From: an uncultured Oscillibacter sp.
GTDB lineage: Bacteria > Bacillota > Clostridia > Oscillospirales > Oscillospiraceae
Direction of reading: 5' to 3'
Length of the DNA: 64,000 nucleotides
Assembly: GCA_900770295.1 (NCBI GenBank)
Contig: CAAGJQ010000154.1
Coordinates: 30,909-94,908 of the forward strand
Positions 1 through 7,875 of this stretch are shown here, piece after piece (positions within the stretch are counted from its first letter, which is position 1; every line of letters begins with the position of its first letter). The notes beneath the pieces were generated by a model. It was not told the DNA's origin. It did not search any database and saw only the letters and a program-made list of their open reading frames with translations. The position numbers and the translations under genes are program-made.

Positions 1-240
1 CAGGTGCTTTCGCAGCAGCATGCAGAACATGGGCGGCTCCGCCGGGTTGTCCCGGGTCAGCTCCGACAGCTGGATGCGGGGCGCGTTGGCCCCGGCGTTC
101 AGCAGCAGCCGCCTGCTGCCCCGCAGCAGCAAAATCACCTGGTCCCGGGCCGGCTGCTGGACCTTATCAATGCGCAGTCCCAGCAGCTGGGGCCGCAGTT
201 CCTGTACAATTGCCTGTAAACATACCGCATCCAGGGGCAT
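1..240 (-). CDS. rqcH: RqcH/FbpA (NFACT family) ribosome quality-control protein, N-terminal fragment cut by the window edge
   Basis: Eighty codons are visible on the minus strand from an ATG at 240 to the window edge, with no stop. The translation starts MPLDAVCLQAIVQEL and contains IDKVQQPARDQVILLL, NAPRIQLSE and PPMFCMLLRKHL, which is the typical N-terminus of NFACT proteins. In the family, RqcH binds obstructed 50S subunits and adds C-terminal alanine tails to stalled nascent chains. The start lies 3 bases after the mini-RNase III stop, and the ribosome-binding site overlaps that stop, so the two genes are translationally coupled. The remaining roughly 500 residues lie outside the window. 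The assignment rests on motif recognition. Confidence 0.88.
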   Translation of the reverse strand, partial: MPLDAVCLQAIVQELRPQLLGLRIDKVQQPARDQVILLLRGSRRLLLNAGANAPRIQLSELTRDNPAEPPMFCMLLRKHL

Positions 241-243
241 GGC

Positions 244-642
244 TTATTCCTCCATCATCTTGCAGAACAGTTCGTTGATCCGCTCTTTCCGGCCTTTCAG
301 ATACAGCCAGCCCAGCAGCGCCTCCAGCGCCGTGGCCTCGCCGTACTGGGCCCGGCTGGCGTGGGCCGGGACGGAGTGGACCTGGGCGTTGCGGCCCCTC
401 TTGAACACGGCCAGTTCCTCCTCTGTCAGCAGCGGCAGGATCCTCTGGGCTTTTTGAGACTGGGACTCCGCGCAGACCAGACGGATGGTTGCCTGGTGCA
501 GGCCCTTGCCGGTGGCCCTGCCATGTGCGCACAGCCAGGTACGGACCAGGATTTCAAAGACCGCGTCCCCCATGTGGGCCAGTCCGATGGAGCTGATGGC
601 CCGCAGCTGGTCATCGGTCAAAGCGGGTTCAAAGTAATTCAC
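244..642 (-). CDS. mrnC: Mini-ribonuclease III (MrnC)
   Basis: This is a 132-residue RNase III-like protein consisting only of the catalytic domain, with no double-stranded RNA-binding domain, as is usual for MrnC, which matures the ends of 23S rRNA precursors. The acidic catalytic motifs are visible: HMGDAVFE near residue 26 and GEATALEALLGWLYL near residue 105. The start is GTG at 642, chosen because AAGGAG lies ten bases upstream and no better ATG exists. In Firmicutes the gene usually follows cysS; here it follows a 180-base gap after spoIVA and overlaps the control region of rqcH. Confidence 0.9.
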   Translation of the reverse strand: MNYFEPALTDDQLRAISSIGLAHMGDAVFEILVRTWLCAHGRATGKGLHQATIRLVCAESQSQKAQRILPLLTEEELAVFKRGRNAQVHSVPAHASRAQYGEATALEALLGWLYLKGRKERINELFCKMMEE

Positions 643-790
643 GATATAGCTTCTCCTTATCCATCGTTTGCGATTCGGAGAGGATTATATCACAGGACAC
701 AGGATTTGTCATCCGAAACCCCGGAGCTGCCGGAAATAATTCAGTGCAAAGGCAATATCCCGCCCTGGCGGCAATTTGATTCCGAAAGGC

Positions 791-824
791 AAAACAGGCA
801 TTGGCCGCGGCCAATGCCTGTTTT
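791..824 (-). terminator. Terminator after spoIVA
   Basis: A perfect palindrome with 17-base arms (AAAACAGGCATTGGCCG and its complement) lies three bases after the spoIVA stop. Read on the minus strand it ends in four T residues. It is nearly symmetric, so it could also act on plus-strand transcripts. Confidence 0.85.
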
Positions 825-826
825 CT

Positions 827-2302
827 TCACAGGATGATACAAATAAGCCCTCCGCTGCCCTCGTTGATGATGCGGGTCAGCGTCTCCTGCAGTTTTTTCC
901 GGGCGTCCTCCGGCATGCGCTTCAGCTTCGCCTGCAAATCGTCGCTGACCAGCTCGTGGAAGCTGCGGCCGAAGATGTTGGACTGCCAGATTTTGCTGGT
1001 ATCGCCCTCGAACTCCTGGAGCAGGTAGTTCACCATGTCCTCGGACTGCTTCTCGTTGCCCACGATGGGCGAGACCGCCGTCTCGATATCCGCCCGGATC
1101 ATGTGGATGCTGGGCGCGCTGGCCTTCAGCCGGACGCCGTACCGCCCGCCCTGCTTCATGATCTCCGGCTCCTCCAGCTTCAGCTCGTCGATGCCCGGCA
1201 CCACGATGCCGTAGCCCGTCTCCCGCACGTCCTTCAGGGCCCCGGCCACCTTGTCGTACTCCTTCTTGACATCCGCCAGACGGGTCAGCAGGCTCATCAG
1301 GTCGCCGTCGTCCGCCACTTCAAAGCCGGACTGCTCCGACAGAGTGTGGTAGAACAGCTCCCGGGGCAGGCACAGCGTGGCCGTGGCCACTCCCGTGCCC
1401 AGGTCGATGCCGGTGATCTTCGCCTCGCTGATGTTCTCGCAGGCGCCCAGAGCCGAGATGACGCCGTCCACCTCCCGGATGTGGTGGAGCTCCGCCGTCC
1501 CCTGCCGCACCGCGTCGTACAGTCCGGCCTTGATGGGATGATCGGAGGGCAGGGCGTCCACCCAGGGCGGCAGGAACAGGTCCAGCTCCTGCATGGGGAA
1601 CTCGTAGAGGACGGCCTTCAAAATATCCGCCACATCCTCCTCCCCCAGCTCCAGACAGTTCACCGGCACACAGTTGACCTCGTACCGGGAGGAGATGTCC
1701 CTGCTGATGGCCTTCGCCCGGTCGCTGTCCGGCTCCGCCGAGTTCAGCAGGACGATGAAGGGCTTTCCCAGTTCCTGCAATTCCCGGATGACCCGCTCCT
1801 CCGCCTCCAGGTAGTCCTCCCGGGGGATATCCGCCACCGTGCCGTCGGTGGTGATGACGATGCCGATGGTGGAGTGCTCCGCGATGACCTTCCGGGTGCC
1901 GATTTCCGCCGCCTCCGTCATGGGGATCTCATGGTCAAACCAGGGCGTGGTGACCATCCGGGGCGCGTCGTCCTCGTACTGGCCGATGGCGCCCTTCACC
2001 ATGTAGCCTACGCAGTCGATGAGCCGTACAGAAAAGGCCGCGCCCCCCTCCAGCTGGATCTGGGCCGCCTCCTCCGGCACAAATTTCGGCTCCGCCGTCA
2101 TGATGGTCCTGCCGGAGCCGCTCTGAGGCAGCTCATCCCTGGCCCGCTCTTTGCGGTATACATTTTCAATATTGGGGATCACCTGAGTCTCCATGAACCG
2201 TTTGATGAAGGTGGACTTTCCGGTCCGCACCGGCCCTACCACGCCGATGTAGATATCCCCCGCCGTGCGGGTAGCGATATTCTGATAGATCGCGGTATTC
2301 AT
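827..2302 (-). CDS. spoIVA: Stage IV sporulation protein A (SpoIVA), spore-coat basement ATPase
   Basis: This 491-residue protein is the length of Bacillus SpoIVA. It begins MNTAIYQNIATRTAGDIYIG, has a Walker A motif GPVRTGKST at residues 23-31, and ends in the conserved hydrophobic tail GGLICIIL, which in the family contacts SpoVM at the forespore membrane. SpoIVA polymerises on the outer forespore membrane using ATP and forms the platform for coat assembly. An upstream in-frame extension to 2407 is open, but I chose 2302 because family members start here and because a sigma-E-like promoter lies inside the longer reading frame. The gene is monocistronic with its own terminator. It is firm evidence that the organism makes endospores. 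Confidence 0.96.
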   Translation of the reverse strand: MNTAIYQNIATRTAGDIYIGVVGPVRTGKSTFIKRFMETQVIPNIENVYRKERARDELPQSGSGRTIMTAEPKFVPEEAAQIQLEGGAAFSVRLIDCVGYMVKGAIGQYEDDAPRMVTTPWFDHEIPMTEAAEIGTRKVIAEHSTIGIVITTDGTVADIPREDYLEAEERVIRELQELGKPFIVLLNSAEPDSDRAKAISRDISSRYEVNCVPVNCLELGEEDVADILKAVLYEFPMQELDLFLPPWVDALPSDHPIKAGLYDAVRQGTAELHHIREVDGVISALGACENISEAKITGIDLGTGVATATLCLPRELFYHTLSEQSGFEVADDGDLMSLLTRLADVKKEYDKVAGALKDVRETGYGIVVPGIDELKLEEPEIMKQGGRYGVRLKASAPSIHMIRADIETAVSPIVGNEKQSEDMVNYLLQEFEGDTSKIWQSNIFGRSFHELVSDDLQAKLKRMPEDARKKLQETLTRIINEGSGGLICIIL

Positions 2303-2340
2303 AGCATCCCGTCCTTTTTCCGCTCCATAGTCTTGTTCCC

Positions 2341-2369
2341 ACTCTATGACGAAGCGTTCCAAAGTATGA
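2341..2369 (-). promoter_or_regulatory. Sigma-E-type promoter for spoIVA
   Basis: On the minus strand TCATACT (2363-2369) is followed after 14 bases by CATAGAGT (2341-2348). The sigma-E consensus known from Bacillus is KMATATW, 14-15 bases, CATACAMT, so the spacing is exact and most positions match. The -10 box ends about 38 bases before the start codon. spoIVA is a classic sigma-E gene. Confidence 0.7.
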
Positions 2370-2442
2370 CGGCCCGTCTTTCTTTGGATGAGCTGCACAA
2401 AAAACATCTTTTTCTTTTGGCACCATTCGGCAAAATTCCACC

Positions 2443-2471
2443 TTTACATCTGCAATTTAGCATGGTAAACT
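2443..2471 (+). promoter_or_regulatory. Sigma-A promoter of the amino acid ABC transporter
   Basis: TTTACA (2443-2448), a 17-base spacer and TAAACT (2466-2471) precede the lipoprotein gene by about 50 bases. Both boxes deviate from consensus, so this is a moderate call. Confidence 0.45.
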
Positions 2472-2521
2472 ACTAACGTATTAAACGAGCGGGTCAACCG
2501 CTCATTTTGGAGGATGAAACG

Positions 2522-3385
2522 ATGAAAAACATGAAGAAGATTTGGGCCCTCCTGCTGGCCCTGGTCATGGTCCTGTCTCTCGCTGCCTGCGGCGGTTCCA
2601 AGGAAGAGCCCGCCAAGGAGGAAGCACCCGCCGAGACCCAGGAGGAGCAGGCTCCCGCCGAAGAGACCACTGACGCCGACAGCGACCTGGCTTATGTCCA
2701 GGGCAAGGGCGTTTTGGTGGTCGGCATCACCGACTTTGAGCCCATGGACTACAAGGACGCCGACGGCAACTGGATCGGCTTCGACGCCGACATGGCCGTG
2801 GCCTTTGCCGAGAGCCTGGGCGTGGATGTGGAGTTCGTGGAGATCGACTGGGACAACAAGATCCTGGAGCTGGACAGCCAGACCATTGACTGCGTCTGGA
2901 ACGGCATGACCCTGACTGACGAGGTCACCAGCGCCATGGAGTGCTCCAACGCCTACTGCAACAATGCTCAGGTGGTCATCGTCCCCGCCGATAAGGCCGA
3001 GCAGTATCAGACCGTCGAGGATTGCGCCGACCTGGCCTTCGCCGTGGAAGCCGGCAGCGCCGGTGAGGCGGAGATCAGCGCTCTTGGCTACAACTACACC
3101 CCCGTCAAGGCCCAGTCCGACGCGCTGATGGAAGTGGCCGCCGGCACCTCTGACGCCGCCGTCATCGACTCCCTGATGGCCGCCGCCATGGTGGGCGAGG
3201 GCACCAGCTACGCCAACCTGACCTACACCGTGGGCCTGAACAGCGAGGAGTACGGCGTCGGCTTCCGCAAGGGCTCCGACCTGGCCGCCGCGCTGAACGA
3301 CTTCTTCGCCGCCGCCTATGCAGACGGCTCCATGATCGAGTGCGCTGAGACCTATGGCGTCCAGGCCGCTCTGATCGAGCAGTAA
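2522..3385 (+). CDS. Polar amino acid ABC transporter, substrate-binding lipoprotein
   Basis: This 287-residue protein belongs to SBP_bac_3 (family 3 solute-binding proteins). It has a lysine-rich start, a hydrophobic core and the lipobox LAAC with the lipidated Cys at residue 23, followed by a Glu/Pro/Ala linker. The mature domain begins about residue 60 (GVLVVGITDFEPMDY), typical of glutamine, cystine or arginine receptors; the exact ligand cannot be read from sequence. The start is ATG 2522 because TTGGAGG lies eight bases upstream; an in-frame TTG at 2507 overlaps that ribosome-binding site. It heads an operon with permease and ATPase genes, and a terminator directly after it probably raises receptor levels over the membrane parts. 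Its signal and linker closely resemble those of MetQ and ModA in this window. Confidence 0.92.
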   Translation: MKNMKKIWALLLALVMVLSLAACGGSKEEPAKEEAPAETQEEQAPAEETTDADSDLAYVQGKGVLVVGITDFEPMDYKDADGNWIGFDADMAVAFAESLGVDVEFVEIDWDNKILELDSQTIDCVWNGMTLTDEVTSAMECSNAYCNNAQVVIVPADKAEQYQTVEDCADLAFAVEAGSAGEAEISALGYNYTPVKAQSDALMEVAAGTSDAAVIDSLMAAAMVGEGTSYANLTYTVGLNSEEYGVGFRKGSDLAAALNDFFAAAYADGSMIECAETYGVQAALIEQ

Positions 3386-3411
3386 GTATTCTGACGTTTC
3401 CCCGCACACCA

Positions 3412-3442
3412 AACAGAGAGCGGACCTCCGCTCTCTGTTTTT
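3412..3442 (+). terminator. Attenuating terminator between receptor and permease genes
   Basis: Twelve-base arms (AACAGAGAGCGG / CCGCTCTCTGTT) with a four-base loop are followed by a T run. It lies 26 bases after the receptor gene and inside the operon, suggesting partial termination so that receptor mRNA exceeds permease mRNA. Confidence 0.85.
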
Positions 3443-3482
3443 GGCGGTTAACCCTACTAAAAAGAGAAAGCAGGGCAATCCT

Positions 3483-4169
3483 ATGGAATTGATACTTGAA
3501 CAAATGCCGGTGGTCATCCACGCACTGAACATCGGCTTTCTGACCACGCTGAAACTGTTTTTCGTGACACTGATCGGCGCCATCCCTCTCGGCCTTGTCA
3601 TCGCTTTCGGCTCCATGAGCCGTTTTACGCCTCTGCGCTGGCTGTCAAGGCTGCTTGTCTGGGTCATTCGCGGCACCCCACTGATGATCCAGCTGCTGAT
3701 CATCTACTACTTCCCCGGTCTGGTTCTGAAAAACAACGTCTGGGGCAGCGGCGAGACCGGACGCTTCATCGCCTCGGCTGTGTCCTTCATTATTAACTAC
3801 GCCTGCTATTTCTCAGAGATCTACCGGGGCGGTATCCAGGGCGTTCCCAAAGGGCAGCAGGAGGCCGGTATGGTGCTGGGCATGACCAAGAGTCAGATCT
3901 TCTTCAAAGTCACCCTGCTCCAGATGATCAAGCGCATCGTGCCTCCCATGTCCAATGAGATCATCACCCTGGTGAAGGATACCTCTCTGGCCCGCATCAT
4001 CGCGCTGCAGGAGATCATCTGGGCCGGTCAGGCCTTCCTGAAGGGCTCCCAGGGCATCTCCGGTGCCATTTGGCCGCTGTTCTTCACTGCGGTCTACTAT
4101 CTCGTGTTCAACGGCATTCTGACTGTCCTGCTGGGAAAGCTGGAACAGAAGCTGGACTATTTCCGTTAA
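3483..4169 (+). CDS. Polar amino acid ABC transporter, permease
   Basis: This 228-residue protein of the HisM/GlnP permease family has about five hydrophobic segments. It contains the cytoplasmic coupling (EAA) loop around EAGMVLGMTKSQIFFKV, which docks on the ATPase, and the family signature RGTPLMIQL near residue 70. The start is ATG 3483 (MELILEQMPVV); the upstream in-frame ATG at 3441 lies in the terminator T run and would add a charged peptide unlike the family. It follows the receptor gene and sits 13 bases before the ATPase gene. One permease gene in the operon implies a homodimeric channel. Confidence 0.92.
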   Translation: MELILEQMPVVIHALNIGFLTTLKLFFVTLIGAIPLGLVIAFGSMSRFTPLRWLSRLLVWVIRGTPLMIQLLIIYYFPGLVLKNNVWGSGETGRFIASAVSFIINYACYFSEIYRGGIQGVPKGQQEAGMVLGMTKSQIFFKVTLLQMIKRIVPPMSNEIITLVKDTSLARIIALQEIIWAGQAFLKGSQGISGAIWPLFFTAVYYLVFNGILTVLLGKLEQKLDYFR

Positions 4170-4182
4170 AGGGGGTGCTGAT

Positions 4183-4968
4183 ATGGCGATTTTGGAAGTA
4201 CACAACATTGAAAAGCACTTCGGCGCGACCCACGTGCTGGAGGATATCAGCTTCTCCCTGGAGCAGGGACAGGCACTGGCGATCATCGGCTCCTCCGGCA
4301 GCGGCAAGACCACCCTGCTGCGCTGCCTGAACTTTTTGGAGACACCGGACCAGGGAACCATTGTTGTCCAGGGCAAGACCCTGTTCGACGCGGCGGACCC
4401 CGCCACCCAGCGGGAGAGCGAGATCCGTAAAAAGCGGCTCCACTTCGGTATGGTGTTTCAGTCCTTCAACCTGTTCCCCCAGTATACGGCCCTGCAGAAT
4501 GTGACCCTGGCCAGCCAGCTGCTGGCGAAGGAACAGCCGGACTTCAAGGCCAACAAAAAGCAGATTCTGGCGGAGATTGACGCCCACGGCAGGGAGCTTC
4601 TGGCGCAGATGGGGCTGGCCGACCGGGCCAGTCACTATCCCCACCAGCTCTCCGGCGGCCAGCAGCAGCGGGTGGCCATTGCCCGGGCGCTGGCGCTGAA
4701 GCCGGACATTCTCTGTTTTGACGAGCCCACCTCCGCTCTGGACCCGGAGCTCACCGGCGAGGTGCTGAAGGTCATTCGCTCCCTGGCGGATCAAAAGACC
4801 ACCATGATCATCGTCACCCACGAGATGGCCTTCGCCCGGGATGTGGCGGACCAGATCATCTTCATGGACGGCGGCGTCATTGTGGAACAGGGCGATCCCC
4901 ACCAGGTCATTGAGCACCCCCGCGAGGAACGGACGAAGCAGTTCCTGGCCCGATACGCCGAAAACTGA
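4183..4968 (+). CDS. Polar amino acid ABC transporter, ATP-binding subunit
   Basis: This 261-residue ABC ATPase of the GlnQ/HisP type energises amino acid import with the preceding permease. It shows Walker A GSSGSGKTT near residue 36, a Q-loop (MVFQSFNLFP), the signature LSGGQQQR, Walker B ILCFDEPTSALD and the H-loop VTHEM. It is somewhat longer than the usual 240-250 residues because of extra sequence between the Q-loop and the signature (KEQPDFKANKKQILAEID). AAGGGGG lies upstream of the ATG. A strong terminator six bases after the stop closes the operon. Confidence 0.94.
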   Translation: MAILEVHNIEKHFGATHVLEDISFSLEQGQALAIIGSSGSGKTTLLRCLNFLETPDQGTIVVQGKTLFDAADPATQRESEIRKKRLHFGMVFQSFNLFPQYTALQNVTLASQLLAKEQPDFKANKKQILAEIDAHGRELLAQMGLADRASHYPHQLSGGQQQRVAIARALALKPDILCFDEPTSALDPELTGEVLKVIRSLADQKTTMIIVTHEMAFARDVADQIIFMDGGVIVEQGDPHQVIEHPREERTKQFLARYAEN

Positions 4969-4973
4969 TTTTG

Positions 4974-5008
4974 AAGAACGGGGCGGGATGATTCCGCCCC
5001 GTTCTTTT
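4974..5008 (+). terminator. Terminator of the amino acid ABC operon
   Basis: Thirteen-base perfect arms (AAGAACGGGGCGG / CCGCCCCGTTCTT), a seven-base loop and a TTTT tail lie immediately downstream of the ATPase gene. Confidence 0.92.
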
Positions 5009-5017
5009 CATTTTATC

Positions 5018-5047
5018 TTGACATGCTCCGGCCGGCTCCCTTATAAT
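5018..5047 (+). promoter_or_regulatory. Strong sigma-A promoter of the AEC permease gene
   Basis: TTGACA (5018-5023) and TATAAT (5042-5047), both perfect consensus, are separated by 18 bases. The expected transcript starts about 20 bases before the ATG at 5074. Confidence 0.85.
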
Positions 5048-5073
5048 TCCAGACATATGTTTATCCAGGAGGA

Positions 5074-6027
5074 ATGGATACGGAAAATCTGCTCTTCAGT
5101 CTCAATGTCACGATGCCGGTGTTCCTGATGATGGTGCTGGGATATCTTCTGCATCGGAAAACCCGGCTGCTGAATGACAGCTTCGCCGGGTATCTCAATA
5201 CGTTTGTGTTCCAGATCGCCCTGCCGGTACAGCTGTTCCACAGTCTGTCGGAGTCAGACTTCCACACGGTCTGGAACGGCGGCGTGGTCATTTTCTGCTT
5301 CGTAGTCTCTCTGATCTCCATTCTGCTGATGTTCGGCCTTTCCCGATTTCTGCTGGAGAAGTCCCTGCGGGCGGAATTCATTCAGGCCGGCTACCGGGGC
5401 AGTCAGGCTCTTCTGGGAACAGCCCTCATGCAGAACATGTATGGAGAGACCGGCCCTCTTGCTCTGGTTCTGATTGGCGCCGTGCCGCTTTATAATGTGG
5501 CCGCCGTGGTGCTTCTGACACTGATGGCGCCGGACGGCGGCCATCTGGACCGCAGAACTTTAGGTAAGACCCTGAGGGGCATCGTCACGAATCCCATCAT
5601 TTTGGGCATAGCCGCCGGTCTGCTCTGGTCACTGCTGGAGATCCCCCAGCCAGTCATCATGCAGCGGGCCGTTTCCAGCCTGGCAGCTACCGCCACGCCT
5701 CTCGGGCTTCTGGCCCTGGGTGCCTGCATTGACCCGCAGAAGGCCGCCGGCTGCTGGAAGCCCACCCTGGTCAGCAGTGCGTTCAAGCTGTTCGTTTTTG
5801 CGGCGCTGTTCCTGCCTCTGGCGATCTGGTTCGGCTGGCGGGGAGAAGTGCTGATGGCGGTCCTGCTGATGCTGGGTTCCCCCACGACGGTCAGCTGCTT
5901 CAGCATGGCCCGCAATATGGGCCACGAGGGGACCCTCTCCTCCAGTGCGGTGATGCTGACCACCGTGTGCAGCGCCTTCTCCTTCACCGGCTGGCTGTAT
6001 CTGCTGCGGACCTTCGGCCTGCTCTGA
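5074..6027 (+). CDS. AEC (auxin efflux carrier) family transporter
   Basis: This 317-residue integral membrane protein with about ten hydrophobic segments belongs to the membrane-transport (AEC) family, whose bacterial members move organic acids such as malate, malonate or other small metabolites; the substrate here is unknown. Characteristic stretches are NVTMPVFLMMVLGYLL at the N-terminus and GSPTTVSCFSMA near residue 270, a conserved polar patch in the last helices. It is monocistronic with a near-perfect sigma-A promoter. The ribosome-binding site AGGAGG ends only one to two bases before the ATG at 5074, much closer than the usual five to nine; no other plausible start exists nearby, so either initiation is inefficient or a non-ATG codon a few codons later is used. 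Confidence 0.87.
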   Translation: MDTENLLFSLNVTMPVFLMMVLGYLLHRKTRLLNDSFAGYLNTFVFQIALPVQLFHSLSESDFHTVWNGGVVIFCFVVSLISILLMFGLSRFLLEKSLRAEFIQAGYRGSQALLGTALMQNMYGETGPLALVLIGAVPLYNVAAVVLLTLMAPDGGHLDRRTLGKTLRGIVTNPIILGIAAGLLWSLLEIPQPVIMQRAVSSLAATATPLGLLALGACIDPQKAAGCWKPTLVSSAFKLFVFAALFLPLAIWFGWRGEVLMAVLLMLGSPTTVSCFSMARNMGHEGTLSSSAVMLTTVCSAFSFTGWLYLLRTFGLL

Positions 6028-6056
6028 CAGTAAATAGCCGGAGCCCGCTTCCCCTC

Positions 6057-6581
6057 TCAGAAAAACACCGGGAATTCCTCTCCGTCAAAGGCAAAGATGG
6101 CATATGCCCGCTCTTGGACGCGCCGTATCCGCGCAAAGCAGAATAGCCTGGTCAGCAAAAATGGCTTTTTCGGATCATATGGGACCGCCAGATATCGGAT
6201 ATCCCCCTCTTTCCGGGTCAGAAGCCCCTTCGCCTCCCGCAGCTGCTCCCGCAACCATGGGGTACGAAACAGGGTCTCCGGCTGCTCTGCGGTCTCCCAT
6301 GTTCCCTGCTCCACCGGTTTCACGGGGCGGAGTTCTCCCCGCCGGAGCTTCCCCAGCGGCACGGTCATACGGTCGGAAAAGCGGCGGCGAATGGTGGCCT
6401 GGCTCCCCTCCGGCTCCACGACGCCCAGGCGCAGCTCTCCCTGGTCTCCTACCGCCCAGGCGCACCACAGTCCCCGCTCCGGCAGGCGGCAGCGGGCCGT
6501 GAACCAGGTATAGAGCTCCTGGCGTTCTGTTGTCAGCTCCCCCACGGCCCTGCCGTTCCACAGCAGCGGAAACTTGTCCAT
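6057..6581 (-). CDS. Conserved hypothetical protein, function unknown
   Basis: This 174-residue, probably cytoplasmic protein has no signal peptide, membrane segment or recognisable motif. It is rich in Arg, Trp and Phe, with a basic middle (ATIRRRFSDRMTVPLGKLRRGE) best seen as several short basic patches. ATG 6581 is preferred over an upstream in-frame ATG at 6596 because GGGAGG lies about eight bases before it. It sits alone between the AEC gene (opposite strand) and a bidirectional terminator. I do not recognise the family; coding is supported by start context, codon periodicity and absence of a better reading frame. Confidence 0.65.
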   Translation of the reverse strand: MDKFPLLWNGRAVGELTTERQELYTWFTARCRLPERGLWCAWAVGDQGELRLGVVEPEGSQATIRRRFSDRMTVPLGKLRRGELRPVKPVEQGTWETAEQPETLFRTPWLREQLREAKGLLTRKEGDIRYLAVPYDPKKPFLLTRLFCFARIRRVQERAYAIFAFDGEEFPVFF

Positions 6582-6598
6582 ACCCCTACCTCCCAAGC

Positions 6599-6644
6599 AA
6601 AAAAGACCTGTCTGCGCAAGTCTATGCGCGGACAGGTCTTTTTT
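6599..6644. terminator. Bidirectional terminator
   Basis: Fourteen-base arms (GACCTGTCTGCGCA / TGCGCGGACAGGTC, one G-T pair) are flanked by an A run on the left and a T run on the right. On the minus strand it ends the exported-protein gene at 6653-7159. Confidence 0.88.
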
Positions 6645-6652
6645 ATGTTCAA

Positions 6653-7159
6653 TCAGGCGATGGTGTAAGTTCCCCGCACCAGCAGCTTGGTGGTAGCGGC
6701 GGTGGCCTTGACCCCCCGGTTCTCAATGGTCATCATGTACAGATGGTTCTGCACCAGGGCGCCGCCGTTGTTCAGTGTCCCGGCGGAGGTCTCGTCGATC
6801 AGCCCCGGGCTGGAGGGCGACACACAGACGGCGCTGCCCACCCGCAGCATCACCTCACAGCCGATATCCCCCTTGAGGACTTGTCCGCTGGACAGCGTCA
6901 CCACGGTAAAGGTGGACGCCGTACTGCTGCCGCCGGCGATCTGTCCACCCGTCTGCTGGGCGATCTGGCTGTTCCGGGCGGCGATCTTCTGGTCCACCTT
7001 CTGCATGATGGTGTTCAGAAACGTATCGTTCAGGTAGCTCAGCGTCACCAGCGGGTCATCAGAGGAACCCACCTCCGCCGCCAGCGACACCGTCATGTTC
7101 AGCGCGCCGCAGATCGCCAGCAGCACGACCATCCGCAGCACCCATCTGTTTTTCTTCAT
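6653..7159 (-). CDS. Exported protein of unknown function
   Basis: The protein has 168 residues with a clear Sec signal peptide: MKKNRW, a hydrophobic core (VVLLAICGALNM) and a likely cleavage site after SLAAE near residue 29. The mature part contains a short polar helix (NTIMQKVDQKIAARNSQIA) and a C-terminal domain rich in Gly, Thr and Val with the phrases GQVLKGDIGCEVMLRVGSA and LNNGGALVQNHLYMMTIE. These read like a conserved clostridial exported family of unknown role, perhaps envelope or spore associated. Its own terminator follows. I do not assign a function. Confidence 0.72.
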   Translation of the reverse strand: MKKNRWVLRMVVLLAICGALNMTVSLAAEVGSSDDPLVTLSYLNDTFLNTIMQKVDQKIAARNSQIAQQTGGQIAGGSSTASTFTVVTLSSGQVLKGDIGCEVMLRVGSAVCVSPSSPGLIDETSAGTLNNGGALVQNHLYMMTIENRGVKATAATTKLLVRGTYTIA

Positions 7160-7475
7160 ATGTACCTTCCCTTCCCCGCCCGAAGCCGTCTTGCCGGCCT
7201 GGCGGGCGCTTTTGTATCAGGCGGCTCCCCTGAAAAGGCACTCTTTTCAGGGGAACCGTCCCATTCTCAAACCAACTGGTCATGCGGCAGCCCGAAGCTG
7301 TTTCCCATGCCGTCCCCCTGGGACGGCATGGGAGCCCTTTGATCCATCTCAAATCGCCGGAAATGAATTCCGCCGATTTCAAGGTTTTGGCTCCGCCAAA
7401 ACGCTTGACGCCGCTTTTGCGGCGGCTGCGCCCGCGGTCCGCCTCTGTCGGACTGCCCTCCTCATTTGTACTGTT
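7160..7475. repeat. Hairpin-rich non-coding stretch containing a partial mazF copy
   Basis: About 316 bases with no credible gene. It holds several strong inverted repeats: CCCCTGAAAAG / CTTTTCAGGGG (about 7226-7253), CCCATGCCGTCCC / GGGACGGCATGGG (about 7303-7332), GGTTTTGGC / GCCAAAAC (about 7383-7402) and GCCGC / GCGGC (about 7412-7426). It also holds one copy of a 32-base repeat of the mazF 3' end. It resembles a dispersed extragenic element. Confidence 0.6.
7269..7300 (-). repeat. Direct repeat copy A of the mazF 3' end (32 bases)
   Basis: Identical over 32 bases to 7478-7509. Read on the minus strand it encodes [10 protein letters not shown], the last ten residues of the toxin, followed by its own stop (TGA instead of TAA). 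The copies are 209 bases apart. Confidence 0.9.
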
Positions 7476-7844
7476 TTAAACCAACTGGTCATGCGGCAGC
7501 CCGAAGCTGACCGCGATGGCCGTGTCGACCTTCTCCATCACCTGTTCCTCCACATGGCCCATCCGCTCCCGCAGCCGCTTTTTGTCCAGGGTCCGCACCT
7601 GCTCCAGCAGGACCACGGAATCCCGGCTCAGGCCGCAGTTCTGATCCACGGGAAGGTCGATATGTGTCGGCAGCCGCGCCTTTCCCGTCTGGGAAGTGAT
7701 GGCCGCCGCGATCACGGTGGGACTGTAACGGTTGCCCGTGTCATTTTGAATGATCAGAACCGGCCGGACGCCGCCCTGTTCACTGCCCACCACCGGGGAG
7801 AGATCGGCATAGTAAATATCGCCACGTTTGACACTCGTATCCAC
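7476..7844 (-). CDS. mazF: MazF/EndoA-type mRNA interferase, apparently without antitoxin
   Basis: This 122-residue PemK/MazF-fold endoribonuclease has the family motifs [19 protein letters not shown] at the N-terminus, RPVLIIQND and the central [13 protein letters not shown]. In the family it cleaves mRNA at short specific sites (UACAU in Bacillus EndoA). I chose GTG 7844, giving [19 protein letters not shown] lies about ten bases upstream. A GTG three codons earlier (7853) is an alternative, and the reading frame stays open to 7910. It follows alr as in Bacillus, but the intervening 176 bases contain no room for an EndoAI-like antitoxin. The last ten codons are duplicated downstream. Confidence 0.9.
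   Translation of the reverse strand: MDTSVKRGDIYYADLSPVVGSEQGGVRPVLIIQNDTGNRYSPTVIAAAITSQTGKARLPTHIDLPVDQNCGLSRDSVVLLEQVRTLDKKRLRERMGHVEEQVMEKVDTAIAVSFGLPHDQLV
7478..7509 (-). repeat. Direct repeat copy B, inside the 3' end of mazF
   Basis: This is the functional gene end that matches copy A at 7269-7300 base for base across 32 positions. The similarity stops just at the mazF stop codon. Confidence 0.9.
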
Positions 7845-7875
7845 AAAGTTCACACTCCGCCGAAAGAAGTACCCG

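Noticed and set aside
2302..2407. Upstream extension of spoIVA to 2407
   Set aside because: Family members start at MNTAIYQ, and a sigma-E-like promoter lies inside the extension.
776..2476. Long plus-strand open frame antisense to spoIVA
   Set aside because: It is the GC-rich shadow of spoIVA on the other strand; composition is His/Leu/Val/Gln biased and no motif is present.
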